Assembly: GCF_009900745.1 (NCBI RefSeq) | Contig: NZ_WXVU01000001.1 | Location: 62,001 to 126,000 of the forward strand | Length of the DNA: 64,000 nt | Reading direction: 5' to 3' | Origin: Chryseobacterium sp. c4a | GTDB taxonomy: Bacteria > Bacteroidota > Bacteroidia > Flavobacteriales > Weeksellaceae | Shown: positions 26,341-34,500 of the stretch, piece after piece | Layout of the letters: every line of letters begins with the position of its first letter | Position numbering within the stretch: the first letter of the stretch is position 1 | Notes under the pieces: generated by a model | Told to the model about the DNA's origin: nothing | Seen by the model: the letters and a program-made list of their open reading frames with translations, nothing else | Database searches by the model: none | Made by a program: the position numbers and the translations under genes

Positions 26341-27417
26341 ATGGCAAATATAGTGGAGTATCCGTGTCCTAACTGCAACTCGGAACTCAATTTTGATTCG
26401 GAGCTTCAAAGTCTTAAGTGTTTACATTGTAAAACGATTGTTCCTATTACTGTGAGCAATAAGGTGATTTCAGAACAACAAATCAACGCGTTTTTAGATG
26501 CATCAAAATTACCTGCTACTGAGCTGAAAGAAGTTACTTTCCGCTGTTCAAAATGTGGAAAAGATAATATAAGTACAGAGAATATTGCTTTCTTCGAATG
26601 CCAGTACTGTAAAAATAATATCATTAATACAGACGGATATAGATCAAAACCTATCACTCCGGGATCTGTAATCCCTTTTGAGATTTCAAAAGAAGAAGCA
26701 TTGGGTATTTTTCAGGAATGGATTGGTAAAGGCTTCTGGAATGATTCTGCTCTCAAGAGACAGGCTCTCAATGATAGAATGGAAGGATGCTATGTTCCGT
26801 TCTGGACATTGGATTCCCATACCGAAAGTGCATGGTCTGGAGAAGCCGGAACTTATTACTATGTAGAAGTAGAATATAAAGATTATAACGGAAAACAGAA
26901 GGTAAAAAAGGAAAAAAGAATACGGTGGCACTATAAGTCGGGATCTACCCAACAGTTTTTTAATGATATGCTGCTGTCCGGATCGAAAGAGTTTGATCAG
27001 GCAACGGTGGAGACAATCTATCCTTTTGATATGAATAAACTGAAACCTTTTAATCCGGAATATTTATTGGGCTGGAGTGCTAAAGCTTACGATGGAGATC
27101 TTGCTCAGGCCTACAATTTTTTTCATCAGCATATAGATGCCAAAATCCGAGATGTGTGTATCAATCTTTTAAAAGAAGATACCTACAGAGGGTTGTCTAT
27201 ACAGACGACATATTTTAATGAGACCTATAAACATATGGTTCTTCCAATATGGTATTGCCATTATCTTTTTAAAGGGAAATCTTATTTTTATATGATTAAT
27301 GGGCAGACCGGTAAAATTGATGGGAAAAAACCACTTTCCAGTATTAAGATCATTTTTACAATAATGATTATTCTAGCTATGATTGCAGGGCTGATTATTA
27401 TAGGAAGGCAAAAATAA
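26341..27417 (+). CDS. Zinc-ribbon tail-anchored membrane protein, YdjG-like (358 aa)
   Basis: Two Cys4 zinc ribbons at the N-terminus: CPNCNSELNF...CLHC (about residues 8-31) and FRCSKCGKDNI...CQYCKN (about 63-86). A long soluble region follows, with YVPFWTLDSHTESAWSGEAG, and one membrane helix near the C-terminus (about 332-353), leaving a very short tail. In Bacillus subtilis, YdjG (zinc ribbon) helps recruit the SPFH protein YdjI in the pspA-ydjGHI envelope-stress operon. The pair here has the same two protein types, so a membrane-stress role is plausible; it is inference by analogy. Confidence 0.82.
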   Translation: MANIVEYPCPNCNSELNFDSELQSLKCLHCKTIVPITVSNKVISEQQINAFLDASKLPATELKEVTFRCSKCGKDNISTENIAFFECQYCKNNIINTDGYRSKPITPGSVIPFEISKEEALGIFQEWIGKGFWNDSALKRQALNDRMEGCYVPFWTLDSHTESAWSGEAGTYYYVEVEYKDYNGKQKVKKEKRIRWHYKSGSTQQFFNDMLLSGSKEFDQATVETIYPFDMNKLKPFNPEYLLGWSAKAYDGDLAQAYNFFHQHIDAKIRDVCINLLKEDTYRGLSIQTTYFNETYKHMVLPIWYCHYLFKGKSYFYMINGQTGKIDGKKPLSSIKIIFTIMIILAMIAGLIIIGRQK

Positions 27418-27487
27418 ATCTAGGGAAGGTGCTTTTGTAGCAATTCAAAAGCTATAGATAAATTAATAGCAAAGGCGATGCAACTCT

Positions 27488-27520
27488 AAACCTAACAGGT
27501 TTTAAAAACCTGTTAGGTTT
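27488..27520. repeat. 33-bp palindromic element
   Basis: Arms AAACCTAACAGGTTTT (27488-27503) and its exact reverse complement (27505-27520) flank a single base. Sequences built on CCTAACAGGTTT recur in flavobacterial intergenic regions as far as I recall. A weaker GCTTTTG/CAAAAGC hairpin at 27431-27452 lies upstream and may be the end of the zinc-ribbon transcript. Confidence 0.75.
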
Positions 27521-27593
27521 CAATTAAGATTTTTTTGAAATACAAGTCTCTACACGGATATTCCTTTCCCTAATTATATTTTTCAATAATTTT

Positions 27594-27632
27594 GCCATAA
27601 GCCATAAGCCATAAGCCATAAGCCATAAGCCA
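27594..27632. repeat. Tandem heptamer repeat (GCCATAA)n
   Basis: Five exact copies of GCCATAA in a row (27594-27628) and a partial sixth. Non-coding, between two convergent transcription units. Confidence 0.95.
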
Positions 27633-27649
27633 ACTTCAGGGCATAAAAA

Positions 27650-27670
27650 AAGCATCTTTTTCAGATGCTT
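27650..27670 (-). terminator. Intrinsic terminator of the DUF3276 gene
   Basis: 8-bp stem AAGCATCT/AGATGCTT with a five-base loop; the A-run at 27645-27651 gives the T-tract on the minus strand. Confidence 0.8.
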
Positions 27671-27691
27671 GTGTTTTTAGATATTCTTTTT

Positions 27692-28027
27692 TTAAACTTC
27701 GTCGTCAGAGTCTATTGTATAAGATCTGCTTTTGAAATCTTTGTCATGTTTTTCTGAAATTACATCCTCACCCTTTTCATTAATGATGAAATCTGTGGAC
27801 TCATTAAACATCTCCTGAAAACTCTTAAAATCTTCCTTGTAAAGGTAAATTTTATGCTTCTCGAATGTAGCTTCCCCATTCTCTCCGAAATTCTTCTTAC
27901 TCTCTGTAATTGTAAGATAATAATCTCCTGCTTTCGTCTCGCGCACATCAAAGAAATAAGTTCTTCTCCCTGCTTTTAACACCTTCGTGAAAATCTCATT
28001 TTCATGGCGTTCCTTGTATTCACTCAT
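27692..28027 (-). CDS. PUR-alpha family DNA/RNA-binding protein, DUF3276 (111 aa)
   Basis: Single PUR repeat: FTKVLKAGRRTYFFDVRETKAGDYYLTITESKK (about 13-45) followed by the helix-strand part KIYLYKEDFKSFQEMF, then an acidic tail ending DSDDEV. Bacterial PUR proteins such as Borrelia BpuR bind single-stranded nucleic acid as dimers and can regulate transcripts. Size is typical of the Bacteroidota members. It is transcribed alone from a very good flavobacterial promoter. Confidence 0.9.
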   Translation of the reverse strand: MSEYKERHENEIFTKVLKAGRRTYFFDVRETKAGDYYLTITESKKNFGENGEATFEKHKIYLYKEDFKSFQEMFNESTDFIINEKGEDVISEKHDKDFKSRSYTIDSDDEV

Positions 28028-28056
28028 TGTTAGATATTTTTTAATCTTGTTAAGAA

Positions 28057-28086
28057 CAAATATAAAAGAATTCTTTTAATCACAAA
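28057..28086 (-). promoter_or_regulatory. Flavobacterial promoter of the DUF3276 gene
   Basis: On the minus strand TTTG (28086-28083), an 18-base spacer, and TATATTTG (28064-28057). Both elements match the consensus. The leader to the ATG is about 25 bases. Confidence 0.75.
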
Positions 28087-28126
28087 ATTTTTTTTATGAT
28101 TTATTTAACAATTAGGAACGAAACCG

Positions 28127-29788
28127 CTATGCGGTTACAGAATTAGCAATTTCGGTTAGGTTGATGATTTGGTCTGCTTTTTGAGCGCTAGACTCTCTGT
28201 GTGTGATAATTATGGATGTCGCATTACTGATTTTTCGATCAATATTTTCAAGGATATTCTGCTCTGTTTCGGTGTCTAAAGCAGACAAAGAATCATCAAA
28301 AATTATGATATTTGGGTCTTTAATCAGGGCTCTGGCAATACAAATTCTTTGCTTTTGTCCTCCCGAAAGCATGACCCCGCGTTCACCAACAAGTGTTTTA
28401 TATTGCTCCTTAAACTCAACAATATTTTTGTGAACATCTGCAATCTGAGCATACTCAATTACTTTTTCATGCGATGGATGATCAATGGCAAATCCGATAT
28501 TATTTTCAATAGAATCTGAGAATAAATAACTCTCCTGAGGAATATATCCGATGAAGTTTCGATAATTCTCCAGATTATGCTCTTTCAGATTTTTACCATC
28601 AATCAGGATTTCTCCTTCAGTAGGGTCTATCAGTCTGCATAAAAGAAGGGCAATGGTAGATTTTCCACTTCCGGTTTTTCCCATAATGGCTAAGGATTCT
28701 CCGGCTTTAATTTTAAAGCTTAAATTCTCCAGCGCTTTAATTCCTGTATTAGGATAAACATACGATACATTTCTGAATTCTATATCTCCTTGAATAGGAT
28801 ACTTCTCAAAGTTGGTATTGACGATCTCAGACCTTTTATCCATGAATTCATTGATTCTTTGCATAGAAGCCTCAGCTCTTTGATTCACAGAAGTTACCCA
28901 TCCTACCATAGAGAAAGGGAAAATCAAAGTATTAATATACATGAAGAAATCAGCAATCTTACCAATGCTTAATTCTCCTGCAATGTATTTTGTTCCTCCG
29001 ATCCAGATAATGGCAACATTCAGTAAGCCGATAACAAACAGAATGATGGTAAAGAAGTAAGCTTCTGTTTTGGCAAGATCCAAAGCCTTATTCTGATAAT
29101 CGGTAACTTTAATTCCGTAGTTTTTTTCAATGTATTTTTCTCTTGCGAAAAATTTCACCACACGGATCCCTGAAAAGCTGTCCTGTACAAAAGTGGAAAT
29201 TGCAGATTGGCTTTTCTGCATGATCTTCGACTTTTTATTGATAATGGAGCTTACTTTATAGATGGCAAAAGATAAAATCGGAAGTGGCAATAAAGTCCAT
29301 AAAGTCATGGAAGCATCCGTTTTTACCATATAAATAGCTGTAATCAGAACAAGAACAATAAGGTTGGCGACATACATTACGCCTGGCCCAAGGTACATTC
29401 TTACGGCTACTACATCTTCACTTAACCTGTTCATCAGGTCTCCGATGGTAGTCTGTTTATAATCCGTTAAAGATAAATCCTGATAGTGTCTGTAAATTTT
29501 ATTCTTTAGCTCGTATTCAATTCTTCTGGAAGCAACGATGATTGTTTGTCGCATCATAAAAGTGAAGAATCCGGTTAAAAGTGAACATCCTACAATAATT
29601 CCAACATAGATAAGTACCTGCTGATTGAAACCAAGATTTCCGCCTTTGGTAAGTTCGTCTACAGATTTTCCTACAAACTGAACTTTATATATATTGAAAA
29701 AATTACTGGCAATGATGAATAATACCCCCCAAAACAAAAGTATCTTATGTTTCCAAAAATAAGGGTTTAAGGTTTTTAGCGCTTTCAT
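28127..29788 (-). CDS. ABC transporter, fused permease and ATPase (553 aa)
   Basis: Half-transporter of the MsbA/lipid-drug exporter type: six membrane helices in residues 15-300 and a nucleotide-binding domain from about 335. Walker A is GKTGSGKST, the signature is LSGGQKQRICIARAL, Walker B is NIIIFDDSLSALD and the switch His is in IIITHRESS. It would act as a homodimer exporting a hydrophobic substrate, which cannot be named from sequence. Divergent from nusB; a minus-strand TAATTTTG at 29798-29805 may be its -7 element. Confidence 0.92.
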   Translation of the reverse strand: MKALKTLNPYFWKHKILLFWGVLFIIASNFFNIYKVQFVGKSVDELTKGGNLGFNQQVLIYVGIIVGCSLLTGFFTFMMRQTIIVASRRIEYELKNKIYRHYQDLSLTDYKQTTIGDLMNRLSEDVVAVRMYLGPGVMYVANLIVLVLITAIYMVKTDASMTLWTLLPLPILSFAIYKVSSIINKKSKIMQKSQSAISTFVQDSFSGIRVVKFFAREKYIEKNYGIKVTDYQNKALDLAKTEAYFFTIILFVIGLLNVAIIWIGGTKYIAGELSIGKIADFFMYINTLIFPFSMVGWVTSVNQRAEASMQRINEFMDKRSEIVNTNFEKYPIQGDIEFRNVSYVYPNTGIKALENLSFKIKAGESLAIMGKTGSGKSTIALLLCRLIDPTEGEILIDGKNLKEHNLENYRNFIGYIPQESYLFSDSIENNIGFAIDHPSHEKVIEYAQIADVHKNIVEFKEQYKTLVGERGVMLSGGQKQRICIARALIKDPNIIIFDDSLSALDTETEQNILENIDRKISNATSIIITHRESSAQKADQIINLTEIANSVTA

Positions 29789-29797
29789 ATAGTTTTA

Positions 29798-29805
29798 CAA
29801 AATTA
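29798..29805 (-). promoter_or_regulatory. -7 promoter element of the ABC transporter gene
   Basis: TAATTTTG on the minus strand, ten bases before the ATG codon at 29788. Confidence 0.4.
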
Positions 29806-29849
29806 CAAAAATGTCATCAGACTACGAATTCCATCAATTTTAAATTTTG

Positions 29850-29857
29850 TATCTTTG
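29850..29857 (+). promoter_or_regulatory. -7 promoter element of the nusB-DUF1573-yajC operon
   Basis: TATCTTTG matches TAnnTTTG and is followed by GC, common in this genome; 22 bases to the nusB ATG. Confidence 0.45.
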
Positions 29858-29879
29858 CACTCATTAAAAAGCTCTTTGA

Positions 29880-30785
29880 ATGTTAGGAAGACGACAAATC
29901 CGTGAAAAAGTAGTACAGGCTGTGTATTCATACTATCAGAACCCTGTGAAATTTGATGTTTTAGAGAAGAACATGTTCGCTGGAATAGAGAAAATCTATT
30001 ATCTCTATATCTATCAGCTTAATTTTTTAGTAGGTCTAAAAGAATTAGCTGAGCATCAAATTGAAATTGGTAAGAATAAATTTCTTAAAACCGATGCTGA
30101 TATTAATCCTAACCAAAAATTCATCAACAACCAAGTATTGCTTAAACTGGAAGAAAATCCAGAGAGATTATTCTTCACAGGTCAGCACAAGCAGCTGAAG
30201 TGGGATATGCATGATGATCTATTGGTGAAAACTTTCCAAAGAATTACTGCAGGAAAACGTTATCAGGATTTCATGAAAGAAGAAGGATTTACTTTTGAAG
30301 AAGATCAGAAGTTTATCGGGAAATTATTTTTAAGATATATTGCTGAAAATGATGATTTCCATGATTATCTGGGAGATAAAGAACTTTCATGGTACGACGA
30401 TATCCATATCGCGAATTCTATGGTTCAAAAAACAATCGGATTCCTAAGAGAAGATGAAGAAAGCAGAACTTTGATCAAAATGATTAAAGATGAAGATGAT
30501 AAAACTTTCGCAGCTAAATTATTGAAAGATACCCTAAACAATTGGGAAAACAATGAGAAAAAGCTGGAAGAAAGATTAGAAAACTGGGATTTGGAAAGAA
30601 TTTCCCTAATGGACAAAGTGATCTTGTCAACAGCTATTGCTGAACTTGATAACTTCGCCTTCACGCCTTCAAGAGTTATTATTAATGAATATATCGAGAT
30701 CGCAAAAGTGTTTGCAACAGATCGTTCAAATATTTTCATTAATGGTATTTTAGATAAATATTGTAAAGATCAAAATAGAATATAA
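29880..30785 (+). CDS. nusB: Transcription antitermination factor NusB, long Bacteroidota form (301 aa)
   Basis: The N-terminal MLGRRQIREKVVQAVYSYYQNP matches NusB helix 1, but a roughly 150-residue insertion or extension separates it from the C-terminal NusB core (LLKDTLNNWENNEKKLEERLENWDLERISLMDKVILSTAIAEL ... INEYIEIAKVFATDRSNIFINGILDKY). NusB with NusE/S10 binds boxA during rRNA transcription. This doubled length is normal in Bacteroidota. First gene of an operon with the DUF1573 lipoprotein (one-base gap) and yajC. Confidence 0.93.
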   Translation: MLGRRQIREKVVQAVYSYYQNPVKFDVLEKNMFAGIEKIYYLYIYQLNFLVGLKELAEHQIEIGKNKFLKTDADINPNQKFINNQVLLKLEENPERLFFTGQHKQLKWDMHDDLLVKTFQRITAGKRYQDFMKEEGFTFEEDQKFIGKLFLRYIAENDDFHDYLGDKELSWYDDIHIANSMVQKTIGFLREDEESRTLIKMIKDEDDKTFAAKLLKDTLNNWENNEKKLEERLENWDLERISLMDKVILSTAIAELDNFAFTPSRVIINEYIEIAKVFATDRSNIFINGILDKYCKDQNRI

Positions 30786-30786
30786 A

Positions 30787-31296
30787 ATGAAAAAGACGTT
30801 ATCAATTATCGCCTTGTCAATTATAGGCTTTGGATTAGTTTCTTGTAAAAAAGAAAACAAAGAAACGCAAAGCCCTGAAGCTGTGGCTACTGATTCTGCA
30901 GCTGTAGGAACTCCGGCAACTCCTGATTCTGCTGCTGCCTCTGTAACAGGAGAAGCTCCTGCTGCCCCTGTTTCTAAAGAACCATCTACTTCTATCGCTT
31001 TATCTGAAAGTAACTTCAACTTTGGAAAAATCAAAAAAGGAGATAAAGTAGAGCATGTGTATGAAGTAACCAATACAGGAAAAAATCCATTAGTGATTTC
31101 TGAAGTAAAGCCTGGATGTGGATGTACAGCTCCTGATTTTACAAAAGAGCCTATCATGCCGGGTAAAAAAGGAAAAATTACATTGCATTTTGACTCTTCA
31201 AACTTTGATGGAAACGTTCAGAAGTATGCAGATGTTTATGCAAACGTAGAAAAAGCTCCAATCAAATTAACGTTCACAGCGGACATTCAACCATAA
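30787..31296 (+). CDS. DUF1573 domain-containing lipoprotein (169 aa)
   Basis: Lipoprotein signal KKTLSIIALSIIGFGLVSCKK with lipobox Cys20. An Ala/Pro/Thr-rich linker (about 30-75) leads to a DUF1573 Ig-like domain: FNFGKIKKGDKVEHVYEVTNTGKNPLVISEVKPGCGCTAP, with the conserved GCGCT. The family is an abundant Bacteroidota cell-envelope domain related to ASH/MSP-like beta sandwiches; function unknown. Placement between nusB and yajC is conserved in flavobacteria. Confidence 0.9.
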   Translation: MKKTLSIIALSIIGFGLVSCKKENKETQSPEAVATDSAAVGTPATPDSAAASVTGEAPAAPVSKEPSTSIALSESNFNFGKIKKGDKVEHVYEVTNTGKNPLVISEVKPGCGCTAPDFTKEPIMPGKKGKITLHFDSSNFDGNVQKYADVYANVEKAPIKLTFTADIQP

Positions 31297-31306
31297 TTAA
31301 AAAAAT

Positions 31307-31672
31307 ATGTTGACATTATTTTTACAGGCGCAGCCACAAGGTTCTTCATCGATGATGCTGATCATGATGGGTGCGATGTTTGTAGGGTTTTATTTCCTGA
31401 TGATCAGACCTCAGATGAAGAAGCAGAAACAGGAAAAAAACTTTCAGGAAACCCTTAAAGTAGGAACTAGAGTAGTCCTTACTTCTGGTCTTCACGGAAG
31501 AATTGCTCAGGTTCAGGATGACGGGTTTGTTATTGAAACATTATCAGGAAAACTGAAGTTTGAAAAAGCTGCTGTTTCCAGAGAAATGACGGAAAACCGT
31601 TTCGGAGATAAAGCAAAAACAGCTGAAAAACCAGCAGATAAAAAAGAAATTGAAACTGAAGAAAAGAAATAA
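31307..31672 (+). CDS. yajC: Preprotein translocase subunit YajC
   Basis: One membrane helix (SSMMLIMMGAMFVGFYFLMI, about residues 13-32) followed by RPQMKKQKQEKNF, then VGTRVVLTSGLHGRIAQVQDDGFVIETLSGKLKFEKAAVSR, the YajC cytoplasmic core. An acidic/basic tail ends it at 121 residues. YajC associates with SecDF and the Sec translocon. It is followed by the strongest terminator in the window. Confidence 0.94.
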   Translation: MLTLFLQAQPQGSSSMMLIMMGAMFVGFYFLMIRPQMKKQKQEKNFQETLKVGTRVVLTSGLHGRIAQVQDDGFVIETLSGKLKFEKAAVSREMTENRFGDKAKTAEKPADKKEIETEEKK

Positions 31673-31695
31673 TCTAATTCAGTCTGAAAATAGTT

Positions 31696-31732
31696 AGCTG
31701 CGGCGGGTGAACTTTGTTCACCCGCCGCAGCT
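31696..31732 (+). terminator. Strong GC-rich terminator after yajC
   Basis: Perfect 16-bp stem (31696-31711 with 31717-31732), mostly G and C in an AT-rich genome, a CTTTG loop, and a run of T. Confidence 0.95.
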
Positions 31733-31796
31733 TTTTTATACGGTTTTCTTTGTAATTAAGTGAAAACATTAGTGAAATTAATGTTTAATAAAAAAT

Positions 31797-31804
31797 TATC
31801 TTTG
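31797..31804 (+). promoter_or_regulatory. -7 element four bases from the SDR start codon
   Basis: TATCTTTG fits TAnnTTTG. With initiation about six bases on, the transcript would start at the ATG (31809), predicting a leaderless mRNA. Confidence 0.5.
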
Positions 31805-31808
31805 TCTC

Positions 31809-32543
31809 ATGAATCAAAACACAGGCAAAACCGTTCTCATTTTAGGAGCCAATTCAGACGTAGCAAAACAATGCATGATCCAATACCTTGAAAAAGGATT
31901 TTCTGTAATGGCTGCTTCCAGAAATACAAAATCCCTTGAAGAGTTTATCATTTCAAACAATCTGGATCCAAAAAGAGTAACCGTGCTGTATTTCGATGCC
32001 GCAGATTTTGATTCTCACCAACAGTTTTATAATGATCTTGCTGTAAAACCTCATATTGCTGTATATTCGGCAGGTTTTCTGGTGGATAATCAAAAGGCTT
32101 TGAGAGACTTTAAAGGAGCTAAACAAATGATGGAAGTTAATTATATGGGTGGAGTTTCTATTCTCAACATGATTGCGATGGATGAAAGCAATAAAAACCT
32201 GGAAAGAATCATCGGTCTATCTTCCTTATCCGGAGTGAGAGGCAGAAAAAGTAATTTTGTCTACGGAAGCACGAAGGCTGCATTCACCCAATATCTGGCG
32301 GGATTAAGACAGGAATTAGCTTCCAGAAAAATAAAAGTCAATGTTTTGGTGATAGGATACATCAGAACGAAGATCAATGAAGGGTTAGAACTGAATGAAT
32401 CTTTGATCATGGAGCCGGATTATGTAGCAAAGTTTATTGTTAATGCAGGTAATTCCTTTACTATTGTTCCTAACTTTAAATGGAAGATTATTTATCATAT
32501 TCTGAGACTTTTACCAGAAAGCCTGGCTGCAAAATTGCCTTAA
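31809..32543 (+). CDS. SDR family NAD(P)-dependent oxidoreductase (244 aa)
   Basis: Rossmann dinucleotide motif VLILGANSDVAKQC near residues 10-23 (a TGxxxGxG variant), the NNAG-like AVYSAGF, catalytic Ser in GLSSLSGVRG and the YxxxK pair in VYGSTKAAFTQYLAGL. The pattern resembles the DprE2/decaprenylphospho-arabinose-type epimerase branch of SDRs, where the substrate is a prenyl-linked sugar; that substrate is not proved. Single-gene unit. Confidence 0.88.
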   Translation: MNQNTGKTVLILGANSDVAKQCMIQYLEKGFSVMAASRNTKSLEEFIISNNLDPKRVTVLYFDAADFDSHQQFYNDLAVKPHIAVYSAGFLVDNQKALRDFKGAKQMMEVNYMGGVSILNMIAMDESNKNLERIIGLSSLSGVRGRKSNFVYGSTKAAFTQYLAGLRQELASRKIKVNVLVIGYIRTKINEGLELNESLIMEPDYVAKFIVNAGNSFTIVPNFKWKIIYHILRLLPESLAAKLP

Positions 32544-32870
32544 TTCTTTAATTTTTACTGTTCAAAATTTATTTTAAGGAAGATTTTTTCCCTGAAAAGA
32601 GACTTCGGTATTTTTTTTGTAATGATACTCCCGAATTATTCTTCCTGGCAAGATTCAATTTCTAAAATGATCATTGAGTAAGCGGAAACAATCTGTTCTG
32701 CTGTCAATCTATTGTAAAAACATTTAACTATTGATTTTAACTTCCAAAGAGTTAAGGTTAATTTTTTTTTTTTTGAAAAAACAAGACTTTCTATTCAGAA
32801 TTCATTTTTAAAATCTTGTAAAACAGGAAGGAATACCTATAATGATATATAAAAATAAGTAGTATAAAAA
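32544..32870. other. Intergenic region upstream of the MscS gene with a T13 tract
   Basis: 327 bases, very AT-rich. The only striking element is an uninterrupted run of 13 T at 32762-32774, 96 bases before the mscS-like start. I see no ORF with coding character and no recognisable RNA. Confidence 0.5.
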
Positions 32871-33716
32871 ATGGACGATTTACAATTGAACAACATTCAA
32901 AAGCATTGGGACACCTTAATAACCTCAGCCATTTCATGGGCTCCGAGAATCTTTACGGCAGTGGTCTCTGCATTATTGATTTATCTGATCGGATCATGGA
33001 TGATCAGAATGATTAAGAAATTGGTGGCAAAAGGTTTCAAAAAACGTAATATGGAAGCTTCTTTACAGCACTTCCTGCTTAATATTATCAATTGGGGACT
33101 TAATATTCTTCTCTTTATTGTAGTGGTAACCCAATTAGGAGTGCAAACTTCAGCTTTTGTAGCCATGATTGGTGCTGCAGGTTTAGCGGTAGGTTTGGCA
33201 TTACAGGGATCATTGACGAATTTCGCAGGTGGTATTCTTATTTTGCTGTTAAAACCTTTTAAAATCGGAGACTTTATCTCTACAAGCACAGGGGTTTCCG
33301 GAACAGTACAGGCCATCGATATTTTCCATACAAAACTGATTACACCACAAAATCAATTGATTATTATTCCTAATGGAGTTGTTTCTAATAATAGCATTAC
33401 CAACTTTACTCAGTTAGGAACTAGAAGAACATCATTGGATATTGGAGTAGCTTATGATGCAGATCTTAAAAAGACTAAAGAGGTTTTAATGGGAGTCATT
33501 ATTAAGAATCAATATGCGCTTACAGATCCAGCTCCGCAGGTAATGGTAACAACACTCGGCGATAGTGCCATCAATTTATCAGTTAGAGTAAGTGCATTAA
33601 CTGAAAACTTCTGGAAACTGAATGAAGAACTTATCATCGATTGTAAAGAAGCCTTAGATCAGGCCGGAATTGGTATTCCTTTTCCACAGAGAGATGTGCA
33701 TGTTTACAACAAATAG
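32871..33716 (+). CDS. Small-conductance mechanosensitive channel, MscS family (281 aa)
   Basis: Three membrane helices: about 17-40, 65-85 and the pore helix 90-120 with the Gly/Ala-rich MIGAAGLAVGLALQGSLTNFAGG. The beta domain follows (LKPFKIGDFISTSTGVSGTVQAI ... IIPNGVVSNNSITNF). Length is close to E. coli MscS (286). It releases solutes under hypo-osmotic shock. Start MDDLQLNNIQKHWDTL is the first ATG in a long leader. Confidence 0.94.
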   Translation: MDDLQLNNIQKHWDTLITSAISWAPRIFTAVVSALLIYLIGSWMIRMIKKLVAKGFKKRNMEASLQHFLLNIINWGLNILLFIVVVTQLGVQTSAFVAMIGAAGLAVGLALQGSLTNFAGGILILLLKPFKIGDFISTSTGVSGTVQAIDIFHTKLITPQNQLIIIPNGVVSNNSITNFTQLGTRRTSLDIGVAYDADLKKTKEVLMGVIIKNQYALTDPAPQVMVTTLGDSAINLSVRVSALTENFWKLNEELIIDCKEALDQAGIGIPFPQRDVHVYNK

Positions 33717-33742
33717 TTCTCTGCTATGATTTAAAAATTATA

Positions 33743-33778
33743 AAAAACTCCTGTATTCAAAGCGATGCAGGAGTTTTT
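33743..33778. terminator. Bidirectional terminator between mscS and the YcxB-like gene
   Basis: Perfect 11-bp stem AAAAACTCCTG/CAGGAGTTTTT with a 14-base loop; A/T runs on both sides fit the two convergent genes. Confidence 0.85.
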
Positions 33779-33796
33779 ATTATAAGATGATACCCT

Positions 33797-34342
33797 TTAC
33801 TTTTCTTTCTTTGAGTATTGTTCAAGGAAACTTGTGAATGTTTTATAATCATTTTCCTTAAAGTCTTTTTCCGAAAAAACAAAATTGATATTGCTGTTGA
33901 TACTACTCAGAATAAGGTATTTGTCAACGAGTTTATAGCTGGTTTTGCTCCAGATACTACCTATTGTACTCAATGAATTCTCAATAGTAATATTATCTTT
34001 ATTAAGAATTATAAAACTGGCTTTTTCATCTTTTTGTTTAAAATCATTGATCTGTGCTTCCAAAGATTCATAAAACGTCTTTTTACGTGCAAAATATTGA
34101 TATAGAAGTAAGAAAATATAACCAATAAAAATAACACCAGCATATTTAAAAACAGTGGAAGCGGGATTATTTTGAATGAAATTTAAACGGGAAAAACCAA
34201 GTGACAGAAATAACAAAGCATAAAATATTGCTTTTTTAAGTTCTGTAAACCCTTTTTTCCAGCTATACTGAAAGAAAAATTTTTGATGTTCTCGCTCCCT
34301 ATTTTCATTAAAAGGAAGTTCTAGTTTTATAGATTCATTCAT
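33797..34342 (-). CDS. YcxB-like membrane protein (181 aa)
   Basis: Two membrane helices (about 37-55 and 65-85) then a soluble C-terminal part, with the sequence FIILNKDNITIENSLSTIGSIWSKTSYKLVDKYLILSS typical of YcxB-like domains. Function unknown. It stands alone, convergent with mscS and divergent from the Crp/Fnr regulator. Confidence 0.7.
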   Translation of the reverse strand: MNESIKLELPFNENREREHQKFFFQYSWKKGFTELKKAIFYALLFLSLGFSRLNFIQNNPASTVFKYAGVIFIGYIFLLLYQYFARKKTFYESLEAQINDFKQKDEKASFIILNKDNITIENSLSTIGSIWSKTSYKLVDKYLILSSINSNINFVFSEKDFKENDYKTFTSFLEQYSKKEK

Positions 34343-34500
34343 TGGCTAAAGTTTTGAGCGTAAAAATATAGAAATTAATCAATATTTTCTGACAACCCAG
34401 GAATCTTGATCAGGTTAATTTCGTTTTTTGTCAAATGACAATTGTTTTTACATTCTACTTTTATACCTTTATATTTCCGCAATCTGTGGATAAATATAAT

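Noticed and set aside
20175..27417. Anti-phage defence island
   Set aside because: Large DUF4132 and SPFH proteins are suggestive, but no nuclease, helicase, toxin or known defence domain was recognised and the two units have separate promoters.
27594..27632. CRISPR array
   Set aside because: Seven-base units without spacers and no cas genes; a simple tandem repeat.
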